Assembly: GCA_038145245.1 (NCBI GenBank)
Contig: JAYQPI010000032.1
Coordinates: 1-8,619, forward strand
Reading direction: 5' to 3'
DNA from: Fontibacterium sp038145245
GTDB lineage: Bacteria > Pseudomonadota > Alphaproteobacteria > Pelagibacterales > Pelagibacteraceae
Length of the DNA stretch: 8,619 nt
Shown: piece after piece, positions 1 through 7,191 of the stretch
Numbering within the stretch: the stretch's first letter is position 1
How the letters are laid out: the number at the start of each line of letters is the position of its first letter
Translations under genes and position numbers: made by a program
Notes under the pieces: generated by a model
Seen by the model: the letters and a program-made list of their open reading frames with translations, nothing else
What the model was told of the DNA's origin: nothing
Database searches by the model: none

Positions 1-87
1 GAGAAAATCTTTGTAATTATTTAACTTATCTATTGTTTCACGTGAAACATTGAATTTTTTAATAAAAAATTCAACATCATGATACAT
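1..87 (-). CDS. rsmG: 16S rRNA (guanine-N7) methyltransferase RsmG, N-terminal fragment (cut by window edge)
   Basis: Only the first 29 codons are inside the window; the gene runs off the left edge. Reading leftwards from ATG at 87-85, the peptide begins MYHDVEFFIKKFNVSRETID and continues to DFL. The VSRET segment followed by a helix with a Tyr is the usual start of RsmG (GidB), which methylates N7 of a guanine in the 530 loop of 16S rRNA using SAM. The catalytic domain is not visible. The start lies 7 nt after the mnmG stop, so the gene is very likely co-transcribed with mnmE and mnmG, the classical gidA-gidB order. An AAGG lies upstream inside the end of mnmG, but too far from the ATG to be a clear Shine-Dalgarno. 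The codons for V-S-R-E-T also form a perfect parS palindrome. The identification rests on both the short peptide and gene order. Confidence 0.85.
   Translation of the reverse strand, partial: MYHDVEFFIKKFNVSRETIDKLNNYKDFL
34..49. promoter_or_regulatory. parS: parS centromere-like site (ParB binding), inside rsmG
   Basis: The sequence TGTTTCACGTGAAACA is a perfect 16-bp inverted repeat (TGTTTCAC/GTGAAACA). It matches the widely conserved bacterial parS consensus bound by chromosomal ParB. It overlaps rsmG codons 13-18, from the last base of Asn13 through Val-Ser-Arg-Glu-Thr. Known parS sites cluster near the replication origin, often in or beside the rsmG-parA-parB genes. ParB loads here and spreads to form the partition complex moved by ParA. 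This is the only full match I saw in the window. Confidence 0.9.
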
Positions 88-94
88 ATATATT

Positions 95-1963
95 TTAAGA
101 TGCCTTTTTAAGAGTATTTTTACAATAAATTATCAATATATTAATAGCTGCAGGAGTCACACCATCAATTCTTAATGCCTGACCAAAAGTTAATGGATTT
201 ATATCTTTAAGCTTACGCTTTATCTCATTTGAAAGGCCAGAAACTGAATCATAATTTATATTTCTTGGTATTATAAGATTTTCATCCTTTTCATATATAC
301 TTATATCTCTTTTTTGTTGCTGTATGTAACCACTGTAATGCGATTCTATTTTGATTAAGTCTTCTATTTCCTCATCATACTTTGGAATATCAATAAATAT
401 ATTTCTGATCTTATCTAAGGTCACATCTTTAAACTTTAAAATCTCCAGAAGAGATTTTTTTCTGCCATCCTGAGAAATTTTGATACCATTTTTCTTTAAA
501 AGAGAAGGAGATACTATTTTATTAGACAAAATATCTTTAAAACTGTTTAAGTCATTGATTTTATTAATAAATTTAGCCTTTCTAAATTTAGATATAAAAT
601 TATACTTAATAGCAATAGGAGTTAACCTTAGATCAGCGTTGTCTGCTCTCAAGGTTAATCTATATTCAGCACGTGATGTAAACATTCTGTAAGGCTCACT
701 TACGCCTTTGGTAATTAAGTCATCAATCATCACTCCAATATAAGACTGTGATCTTTCAAATTTAATTGGTTCTAAATTTTTTACAGATTGAGCTGCATTA
801 AGACCTGCCACGATACCTTGTGCAGCAGCTTCTTCATATCCTGTTGTTCCGTTAATTTGACCTGCGAGATATAAATTTTCAATTTTTTTTGTTTTAAGTG
901 TAAAATCTAACTCAGTTGGGAATACGTAATCATACTCGATTGCGTAGCCAGGTCTTATCATTCGTACGTTCTCTAAACCATTGATTTTAAATAATATTTC
1001 TTGTTGTATCTCCTTTGGAAGAGAAGTTGATATACCATTTGGGTAAACAATATTTGTTGTAAGACTTTCTGGCTCTAGAAAAATCTGATGACGTTGCCTA
1101 TCTTTAAATTTTACAATCTTATCCTCTATAGAAGGACAGTATCTTGGACCAATTGTTTTAATGGATCCAGAATACATTGCACTACGTTTTAAATTTTTTT
1201 CAATAATCTTATGAACGATCTCATTAGTATAAGTCATTCCGCAAGAAATCTGCTTGGCGTTAATTTTTTTAGTTAAGTACGAAAAGAAAAAAGGCTTTTC
1301 ATCAGCATCTTGCATTTCAAGTTTTTCGTAATTAATAGTTGTTCCATCCAATCTTGGAGGTGTCCCAGTTTTTAATCTGCCAATCTTAAAATTTAATTTT
1401 TTTAGCTGCTCGCTTAATCCCAAGGTTGGTTTCTCATCAATTCTTCCAGCTGAAATTTTCTCATCTCCAATATGAATAAGACCATTTAAAAAAGTGCCAG
1501 TTGTTAAAATAAATTTTTTTGCTGTAAAGGAATTTCTGGATTGAGTTTCAATTGAAATAATTTTATTTTTACTAAATTCAAACCTAGTTACAGGATCATA
1601 AAAAAGACTTAAATTACAATAACTTAACAACATTTTTTGCATATAATTTTTATAAAGCTCTCTATCAGATTGAGTTCTTGGTCCTCTTACAGCGTGACCT
1701 CTACTGCTATTTAACAATCTAAATTGTATTCCTGATTGATCGGCAACAACTCCCATAATGCCATCCAATGCGTCGATTTCTCTAACTAAATGTCCTTTGC
1801 CCAATCCACCAATTGCAGGATTACAAGACATTTCCCCAATTGTAGAAAGGGAATTTGTAATAAGAGCAGTATTAACACCACATCTTGCAGAAGCTGCTGC
1901 GGCTTCACAACCTGCATGCCCAGCTCCAATTACAATTACATCAAAATTTTTCTCTAAATTCAT
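95..1963 (-). CDS. mnmG: tRNA uridine-5-carboxymethylaminomethyl modification enzyme MnmG (GidA)
   Basis: This is the FAD- and NADH-dependent partner of MnmE; together they install the (carboxymethyl)aminomethyl group on wobble U34 of certain tRNAs. I place the start at the ATG at 1963, giving 622 aa, a normal family length. An in-frame ATG at 1990 would add nine residues (MLMGYNRPH), but the later start puts FDVIVIGAGHAG at residues 7-18 and the first catalytic Cys at 47, as in the E. coli protein. Visible features (short-form numbering) are the Rossmann GxGxxG at residues 12-17, SCNPAIGGLGKGH near 46-58, GRLKTGTPPR near 195-204, the second catalytic Cys at about 276 in GPRYCPSIED, the FAD motif LAGQINGTTGYEEAAAQG, EPYRMFTSRAEYRL, and the C-terminal YSGYIQQQ helical region for tRNA/MnmE contact. 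It follows mnmE by 48 nt (21 nt with the longer start) and precedes rsmG by 7 nt. All key motifs are intact. Neither candidate start has a clear Shine-Dalgarno. Confidence 0.97.
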   Translation of the reverse strand: MNLEKNFDVIVIGAGHAGCEAAAASARCGVNTALITNSLSTIGEMSCNPAIGGLGKGHLVREIDALDGIMGVVADQSGIQFRLLNSSRGHAVRGPRTQSDRELYKNYMQKMLLSYCNLSLFYDPVTRFEFSKNKIISIETQSRNSFTAKKFILTTGTFLNGLIHIGDEKISAGRIDEKPTLGLSEQLKKLNFKIGRLKTGTPPRLDGTTINYEKLEMQDADEKPFFFSYLTKKINAKQISCGMTYTNEIVHKIIEKNLKRSAMYSGSIKTIGPRYCPSIEDKIVKFKDRQRHQIFLEPESLTTNIVYPNGISTSLPKEIQQEILFKINGLENVRMIRPGYAIEYDYVFPTELDFTLKTKKIENLYLAGQINGTTGYEEAAAQGIVAGLNAAQSVKNLEPIKFERSQSYIGVMIDDLITKGVSEPYRMFTSRAEYRLTLRADNADLRLTPIAIKYNFISKFRKAKFINKINDLNSFKDILSNKIVSPSLLKKNGIKISQDGRKKSLLEILKFKDVTLDKIRNIFIDIPKYDEEIEDLIKIESHYSGYIQQQKRDISIYEKDENLIIPRNINYDSVSGLSNEIKRKLKDINPLTFGQALRIDGVTPAAINILIIYCKNTLKKAS

Positions 1964-2011
1964 ATGGGGTCTATTATATCCCATTAACATAAAATATAAG
2001 ATACTTTTATG

Positions 2012-3337
2012 CTACTTGCCGATACAAAAATCCTTAAAAATTCTTTCTAATAATTCCTCAACATTAACATATCCAACTATTTCTCCAAGGTTCCTGACTG
2101 CCAATCTTAAATCTTCTGCTGCAAGGTCAATCTGATCTATAGATTTTTTACTAAGACATTTTTCAATAAAAAACACTGCATTTTCAAGGCTTTTTTTATG
2201 TCTTTGTCTTGATATTATGTTGTCACTACTAAATTTAAAATCTTCATCAATTTTTTCAGATATTTTATTAACTAAATTATCGATTCCTATATTTTTTTTT
2301 ACTGAAATTTTAATTGGTTTAAAAATTTTATCTTGTAAAAATTTATTTGAACTTTTGATGTCAATTTTATTTAAAACTAAAATTGATTTTGAATCAAATA
2401 ATTTTAAAATTTTTTTATCTATTTTTTTTGTGTAATCAAAAATAATTAATTTTAAATCAGAATCTTTTAAATTTTTATTAGTTAACGAAATACCTTTTTT
2501 CTCAATAATATTTTTGGATTTTCTTAATCCAGCTGTATCAAAAAATCTTACTAACTTTCCATTTAACATAATACTGGTTTCTATAAGATCTCGCGTTGTG
2601 CCTGGTATATTAGAAACAATTGACACTTGCCTATTAGCTAAACAATTAATTAATGATGATTTACCAGAATTTGTTGGTCCTATGATTGAAACCTTAAATC
2701 CCTCTCTAATTTTTTCAGAATTCTCTCCATTGCTTATTATTTTTTTAATTTTATCATTTATTTTCAATAACTTATCTCTACTACTTGAAAATACATTATC
2801 ACCTACTTCATCATCGGAAAAATCAATAACAGCCTCATAATCTGAGAGTATTTTGATCATTTCATTCCTTAAACTAGTATAAACTTGCGTTGTATCCTCG
2901 TTCATTACTTTCAAGGCCTGAATTCTCTGCAGTTCTGTTTCTGAATTTATTAAGTCGATTAAACTCTCTGCCTGCAGTAAATTTATTTTTTTATTTAGAA
3001 GGGCGGTTTTAGTAAATTCTCCTGGTTTTGCTAATCTGCAATTCTTAAAGTTTGATAAAATTTTTAAGAAGTATTTAACAACAGCATTACTTCCATGAAT
3101 GTGAAATTCTACAACATCATCTCCTGTGTAACTATTAGGTTTTGGAAAAAAAATAAAAATCCCTTTATCAATGATTTTATTTTTATGATCATAAAATGAA
3201 GAGAAATTAGCTACTCTTGGTTTAATTTTTTTGAATTTGGTTATGATTTTAGCTACCGGTAGAGCCTCTTTTCCGGAGACTCTTATAACTGCTAAACCAG
3301 ATGTTCCTGGTGCTGTAGCTAACGCAAATATTGACAT
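2012..3337 (-). CDS. mnmE: tRNA modification GTPase MnmE (TrmE)
   Basis: This potassium-activated GTPase forms the MnmEG complex that modifies wobble U34. It is 441 aa, close to the usual ~450. Domains in order: an N-terminal folate-binding domain (residues 1 to ~115; typical opening ALATAPGTSGLAVIRVSG and PGEFTK near 105-110), a helical domain, and an inserted G domain (~215-370). The G domain has P-loop GPTNSGKSS (220-228), G2 GTTRD (246-250), G3 DTAG (267-270) and G4 NKID (323-326). Glu279, downstream of DTAGLR, aligns with the catalytic Glu282 of E. coli MnmE. The protein ends in FCIGK, the conserved C-terminal motif whose Cys is essential for tRNA modification. It starts 31 nt from the divergent ogt and leads the mnmE-mnmG-rsmG run. 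Nothing is missing from its motifs. Confidence 0.97.
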   Translation of the reverse strand: MSIFALATAPGTSGLAVIRVSGKEALPVAKIITKFKKIKPRVANFSSFYDHKNKIIDKGIFIFFPKPNSYTGDDVVEFHIHGSNAVVKYFLKILSNFKNCRLAKPGEFTKTALLNKKINLLQAESLIDLINSETELQRIQALKVMNEDTTQVYTSLRNEMIKILSDYEAVIDFSDDEVGDNVFSSSRDKLLKINDKIKKIISNGENSEKIREGFKVSIIGPTNSGKSSLINCLANRQVSIVSNIPGTTRDLIETSIMLNGKLVRFFDTAGLRKSKNIIEKKGISLTNKNLKDSDLKLIIFDYTKKIDKKILKLFDSKSILVLNKIDIKSSNKFLQDKIFKPIKISVKKNIGIDNLVNKISEKIDEDFKFSSDNIISRQRHKKSLENAVFFIEKCLSKKSIDQIDLAAEDLRLAVRNLGEIVGYVNVEELLERIFKDFCIGK

Positions 3338-3368
3338 AAAAAAACGATATGATTTAGTTTTAATATAA
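3338..3368. promoter_or_regulatory. 31-nt divergent spacer between mnmE and ogt
   Basis: Both start codons face away from this very short AT-rich gap, so any promoters must overlap the coding starts. TTGACA occurs at 3331-3336 on the plus strand, over the mnmE start codon, and at 3375-3370 on the minus strand, over the ogt start codon. These arise because both genes begin ATGTCAA. The matching -10 boxes are poor: TAGTTT at 3355-3360 for ogt, and CATATC or TCATAT near 3346-3352 for mnmE. Promoter activity is inferred from gene orientation; the exact boxes are uncertain. Confidence 0.3.
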
Positions 3369-3824
3369 ATGTCAACTTTCCAATTATCTTTTAAAACAAA
3401 ATTAGGCTTTATTTCAGTTATAGAAAACGATGGATATATTACTAATATTTCTTTTAAAAAAATATCAAAACAAAACAGTACAAAGCAATTACTAAAAGTT
3501 AAAAATCAAATAAGGGAATTTTTAAAAAAAAAGGTAAAAAAATTTACCTTTAAAACAAAAACTATTGGATCAAAAAAACAATTAAAAGTTTGGAATGAAA
3601 TTAAAAAAATAAACTATGGAAAAACTACAACTTATAATTTTATTTCCAAAAAAACTAAAATTCATCCACGACATGTTGGAAGGATTTGTGGTCAAAACAA
3701 GTTATTATTTTTTATACCTTGTCATAGAGTGATTAGATCAGATGGCTTATTAGGTGGTTTTTCTGCAAAGCAGGGAATTAAACTAAAAAGTAAGATTCTT
3801 AGAATTGAAAGTTTAAATAAATAA
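3369..3824 (+). CDS. ogt: methylated-DNA--protein-cysteine S-methyltransferase (O6-alkylguanine repair)
   Basis: This suicide repair protein transfers an alkyl group from O6-alkylguanine (and O4-alkylthymine) in DNA to its own Cys. It is 151 aa, an Ogt-size protein without the Ada regulatory domain. The active site PCHRV is at 117-121 with Cys118. Upstream lies the DNA-binding helix-turn-helix YNFISKKTKIHPRHVG, where Arg101 sits at the position of the family's arginine finger. Asn110 lies eight residues before the Cys, as in the human enzyme. GGFSAKQGIKLKSKIL (129-144) is the usual closing segment. It departs from the norm in having Asn-Lys instead of Asn-Pro before the active-site strand and RHVG instead of RAVG. 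It is very Lys-rich, with homopolymer A runs at 3524-3532 and 3536-3542. It starts divergently from mnmE and its last 12 nt overlap the 3' end of the flavin monooxygenase gene on the other strand. Confidence 0.92.
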   Translation: MSTFQLSFKTKLGFISVIENDGYITNISFKKISKQNSTKQLLKVKNQIREFLKKKVKKFTFKTKTIGSKKQLKVWNEIKKINYGKTTTYNFISKKTKIHPRHVGRICGQNKLLFFIPCHRVIRSDGLLGGFSAKQGIKLKSKILRIESLNK

Positions 3825-4988
3825 ACCCTTATTAGCTATATTAACAAAATTTTTTTTAATAAAAGAATTCTTATCAAGATTAGAAAGTGTATTTTTTCTT
3901 ATAAAAGAATAACTATCAATTTTAATATCAAATATTTTTCTAATTACATCGATTAATGTTGCAAAAGTAAAATTATTTAAACTTGTCTCATCTAAATATT
4001 TTTTAATAAAAATATCATTACCGATTTCTAAACCTAAATTCTCACAATACTCAATAACTTTAATTAAAGAAAACATATTTCTTAAAGTCATATTCCATCC
4101 TTGACCAGCAATAGGATGAATCTTGTTAGCTATCTCCCCAAATAGTAAAGTTCTTTTAGAATCTTTTAATTCATTAAAAATATAATTTAAATTAAATTTA
4201 CTAATTTCAGAGGTAGAGATTATTTCTTTAAATAATTCTTTAAAATGATTATTAAAAAATTTAAATAAATAATTATTATTTGATACATATTTTTCATTAA
4301 CAGAATTATTCTTTATAGACCAAATTACAGAAGTCTCTGTGCTTGAGACTGGAAGAAAAGCCAAAGGTCCATCTTTTAAAAAAAATTGTCTTGCTGAATT
4401 ATTTATAATTTTTTTATGAAAAAGATTAAAAACATATGCATTCTCATTATAAGATTTATCTACAACTTTTCTTAATTTAAATTTTGATAATAAAGAAAGA
4501 TTGTTAGCAGAAGCAAAAATAATAAGATTATAATTTTCTTTAATTAAATCTTTAAAAGTAATTTCTTTATAAAATTTATTGTCATTAATTGACAATATTT
4601 CTTTTTTAAGAAAATTAATATTTTTCAAACTTTTTAATTTATTTTTAATATTTAAAAATAAAATATTACCATCAATAATATAAGCTAATGCTTCTTTTTT
4701 ATTAGATGCAGAAAATTGAAGATCTTGTTTTAAGCTTATGGATGAATAAGAATCGTATAAATAAATATTCTTAACAGTATTAGATTTTTTTCTAATATCT
4801 TTTAGTCCGTAAAGACATAATTGATCTAGGGAGTGTTTACTTAATGCTATTTTTGTTGGGTTAATTTTTTTTTTACTAAAATCCTGCTCAACTATATCAA
4901 TTTGCAACTTAAATTTTGATAACAAGTAAGCAATCGTTAACCCTGTAAGACCAGAACCAATAATACAAATTTTTTGAGAGTTAGGCAT
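3813..4988 (-). CDS. UbiH/UbiF/Coq6-family FAD-dependent monooxygenase, probably ubiquinone biosynthesis
   Basis: Class A flavoprotein hydroxylases of this family add ring hydroxyls during ubiquinone synthesis at the membrane. The protein is 391 aa, a normal length. It opens with a Rossmann fold, KICIIGSGLTGLTIAYLL with GxGxxG at 11-16, and a acidic residue ending strand 2 (DIVEQD, 31-36). KIALSKHSLDQL (47-57) matches the family's Ser-rich segment, GPLAFLPVS (207-215) is the typical mid-protein motif, and HPIAGQGWNMTLRN (291-304) is the hallmark of UbiH-like enzymes. Two motifs have drifted. The second FAD/NAD(P)H motif, usually ending GADG, reads NLIIFASANN (154-163). The FAD ribityl motif, usually GDAAH, reads GEIANK (284-289). 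It diverges from ftsK with a 78-nt gap. Which ring position it hydroxylates cannot be told from sequence, so no UbiH/F/L/M symbol is given. Confidence 0.8.
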   Translation of the reverse strand: MPNSQKICIIGSGLTGLTIAYLLSKFKLQIDIVEQDFSKKKINPTKIALSKHSLDQLCLYGLKDIRKKSNTVKNIYLYDSYSSISLKQDLQFSASNKKEALAYIIDGNILFLNIKNKLKSLKNINFLKKEILSINDNKFYKEITFKDLIKENYNLIIFASANNLSLLSKFKLRKVVDKSYNENAYVFNLFHKKIINNSARQFFLKDGPLAFLPVSSTETSVIWSIKNNSVNEKYVSNNNYLFKFFNNHFKELFKEIISTSEISKFNLNYIFNELKDSKRTLLFGEIANKIHPIAGQGWNMTLRNMFSLIKVIEYCENLGLEIGNDIFIKKYLDETSLNNFTFATLIDVIRKIFDIKIDSYSFIRKNTLSNLDKNSFIKKNFVNIANKGLFI

Positions 4989-5007
4989 GATTGTCTTTTG
5001 CTTTGGA

Positions 5008-5036
5008 ATTCTATCAACTGAATATTAATGATACAA
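5008..5036 (-). promoter_or_regulatory. candidate sigma70-type promoter for the UbiH-like gene
   Basis: On the minus strand, TTGTAT (5036-5031) is followed after exactly 17 nt by TAGAAT (5013-5008), a five-of-six match to TATAAT. Transcription would begin near 5001, leaving a leader of about a dozen bases before the ATG at 4988. The site lies in the 78-nt gap (4989-5066) that must also carry the ftsK promoter. On the plus strand only a weak pair is visible (TTGCTT 4998-5003, TATTAA 5023-5028, 19-nt spacing), so the two promoters would overlap. AT-rich DNA yields such matches by chance. Confidence 0.35.
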
Positions 5037-5066
5037 AGGTTTTAATTGTGATTCGCCAAGCAAAAT

Positions 5067-7187
5067 ATGGAAAAAATAATAACATTTATTAAAGTAAAAT
5101 TAATAGAATCTGCTGGAGTAATAACTATTCTTTTAGGACTTGCGTATTTTGTCTCTTTAACAACTTACTCAGCCAACAATATAAGCTATGTATTTCCGGA
5201 AGAGAAAAATATTCATAATAAATTTTTATCTTTTTTTTATTATCTCTCTGATTTCTTTTTACAAGCTTTCGGTGTTTTAGCATTTTTAATATTTATTAAT
5301 TTAATTATATGGGGTGGATACTTAATTATTAAAAAAAAGATTGAAAATTTTTCTATAAAACTACTACTCTTAATTTTATCAATTATTTTTGGTGCTTTAT
5401 TCTTTTCAATAAATGTTGATCAGAGTTTTTGGCTTCCTGATAATGGTTTTGGAGGTTTTGTTGCTAATTTTATCTCTGAAAAATTAAATATAAAGAATAA
5501 TTCTTTTGGTGCTTATTTTTCAATTATTTTTTTATGTATATCTCTAATATGTTTTTATTTAAGTACAGGGTTAAATATCCAAGAATGGAAAACTGTCTTT
5601 ATAACTATAAATAATTTATTAAGTTTTTTTCCAAAATTAATATTTAAAATATATATCAAAAGAAAAAATACTGAGGAAATTACTATTAATACAACCTTAC
5701 AAGAAAATAATAATCAAAAAATTTTAGAAGAAATTCCGATACAAGAAATCTCTCCTCAACAACAACTTCCTCTGGAAAGCATAAAAGTTGAAAAATCGAC
5801 AAGCTTTAAGATACCTCCAACAAAATTACTTGATGATCCAGTAAAGATTGAAAATCAACTAGATGAGGAAAGTTATAAGACACAATCAAAATTCCTAGAA
5901 AATGTTCTTTTAGATTTTAGCATTTCAGGTGAAATAAAAAGAGTAAGCGCTGGACCTGTTGTAACTTTATATGAATTTGAACCAACCGCAGGAATTAAAA
6001 CATCAAAAATTATAAATCTATCAGAGGATATAGCGCGCAATACAAGTTCTATATCTACAAGAGTTGCAACTGTTCCAGGCAAAAGCACTATAGGAATAGA
6101 AATACCAAACAAAGTAAGAGAAAATGTTGCTTTAAAAGAAATAATTTCTAGCAAAGAATTTAACAATAAAGACATTAAGATTCCCATAACTCTTGGGAAA
6201 AGTATTTCAGGATTTCCAATTGTTGGAGATTTAGTTTCAATGCCACACCTTTTAATTGCCGGAACAACTGGATCTGGAAAATCAGTCTGTATTAATACTT
6301 TAATCCTATCAATTCTTTACAGACACAAACCTGATGACTGTAAACTTATTATGATTGATCCAAAAATGTTAGAACTCTCTATCTATCAAGGAATACCTCA
6401 TCTACTAACACCCGTTATTACAGAACCAAAAAAAGCAACAACAGCTCTAAAATGGGTCGTTAAAGAAATGGAAAAAAGATATCGGGAAATGACTGAAATC
6501 GGAGTGAGAAATATTTCAGGATTTAATGAAAAGGCATCTTCAGAAAGTAGAAAAAAAATGCCTTACATTGTTGTAATAGTTGATGAAATGGCTGATTTAA
6601 TGATGATTGCAGGTAAAGAAATTGAAAATTACATACAAAGACTAGCACAGATGGCTAGAGCTGCTGGAATTCATATAGTCATGGCAACACAAAGACCAAG
6701 TGTTGATGTGATCACGGGTACAATTAAAGCTAATTTTCCAACTCGAATATCATTCCAAGTAACATCAAAAATAGACAGCAGAACCATATTAGGAGAGCAG
6801 GGTGCTGAACTATTGCTTGGTAATGGGGACATGCTTTTTATGTCTTCGGCAAGCAGAATTATAAGAATTCACGGTCCCTATGTTTCTGAAAAAGAAATAG
6901 AAAGAGTTTCAACATTCTTAAGACTTCAAGGCTCACCAACATACATTGAGGAAGTAACCAGAATAGAAGAACAAGAAAATGATGAAGTTGTTTTAAATTC
7001 AGAAGGAAAAGATGAGCTATATAATAAAGCGGTTGAAATAATTAAAACTGAAGGCAAAGCATCTACTAGTTTTTTGCAAAGAAAACTTGGGATTGGCTAT
7101 AATAGAGCGGCTAGAATTATCGATCAAATGGAGGAAGAAAAAATAATTAGTCCAGCAAATCACGTAGGTAAAAGAGAAATCTTTTAG
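5067..7187 (+). CDS. ftsK: DNA translocase FtsK (cell division / chromosome segregation)
   Basis: This septum-anchored hexameric ATPase pumps DNA towards the terminus and activates Xer recombination at dif. It is 706 aa. The N-terminal membrane domain has about four hydrophobic segments (roughly 14-32, 65-88, 97-116 and 147-168). A short Glu/Gln/Asn-rich linker (~200-250) joins it to the motor. The alpha domain lies around 255-340 and the RecA-like beta domain around 375-610, with Walker A GTTGSGKS (399-406), Walker B IVVIVDEMADLM (501-512) and MATQRPSVDVITG (539-551). The C-terminal gamma winged helix, the DNA-orienting domain (about 650-706), includes LQRKLGIGYNRAARIIDQME. The linker is far shorter than in E. 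coli FtsK (1329 aa in all), nearer SpoIIIE size. The ATG at 5067 lacks an obvious Shine-Dalgarno but sits just ahead of the first membrane segment. lolA follows after 4 nt. Confidence 0.97.
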   Translation: MEKIITFIKVKLIESAGVITILLGLAYFVSLTTYSANNISYVFPEEKNIHNKFLSFFYYLSDFFLQAFGVLAFLIFINLIIWGGYLIIKKKIENFSIKLLLLILSIIFGALFFSINVDQSFWLPDNGFGGFVANFISEKLNIKNNSFGAYFSIIFLCISLICFYLSTGLNIQEWKTVFITINNLLSFFPKLIFKIYIKRKNTEEITINTTLQENNNQKILEEIPIQEISPQQQLPLESIKVEKSTSFKIPPTKLLDDPVKIENQLDEESYKTQSKFLENVLLDFSISGEIKRVSAGPVVTLYEFEPTAGIKTSKIINLSEDIARNTSSISTRVATVPGKSTIGIEIPNKVRENVALKEIISSKEFNNKDIKIPITLGKSISGFPIVGDLVSMPHLLIAGTTGSGKSVCINTLILSILYRHKPDDCKLIMIDPKMLELSIYQGIPHLLTPVITEPKKATTALKWVVKEMEKRYREMTEIGVRNISGFNEKASSESRKKMPYIVVIVDEMADLMMIAGKEIENYIQRLAQMARAAGIHIVMATQRPSVDVITGTIKANFPTRISFQVTSKIDSRTILGEQGAELLLGNGDMLFMSSASRIIRIHGPYVSEKEIERVSTFLRLQGSPTYIEEVTRIEEQENDEVVLNSEGKDELYNKAVEIIKTEGKASTSFLQRKLGIGYNRAARIIDQMEEEKIISPANHVGKREIF

Positions 7188-7191
7188 AAAA

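Noticed and set aside
1758..2135. Open frame of 125 codons on the plus strand opposite mnmG/mnmE, and similar plus-strand frames at 480-692, 2217-2435 and 2514-2840
   Set aside because: These lie antisense to well-identified genes, have no recognisable domain, and appear to be shadow frames.
3331..3375. Symmetrical TTGACAT...ATGTCAA inverted repeat around the mnmE/ogt gap, resembling an operator
   Set aside because: It is fully explained by both divergent genes starting with ATGTCAA (Met-Ser). No symmetry continues inwards.
3530..3551. Inverted repeat AAAGGTAAA / TTTACCTTT with a 4-nt A loop inside ogt
   Set aside because: It lies mid-gene in a run of A-rich Lys codons, has only two G-C pairs, and matches how AT-rich coding DNA forms chance hairpins. 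It is not followed by a T-run and is not at a gene end.
4865..4874. Run of ten T (A10 on the coding strand) in the UbiH-like gene, as a possible slippage switch or frameshift
   Set aside because: The frame is intact through the run (Lys-Lys-Lys) and the motifs on both sides are in the same frame. Similar long A/T runs occur throughout the window.
5873..6187. Minus-strand open frame of 104 codons inside ftsK, and another at 7017-7316 across the ftsK/lolA junction
   Set aside because: Both are antisense to clear genes with intact motifs and resemble no family I recognise.
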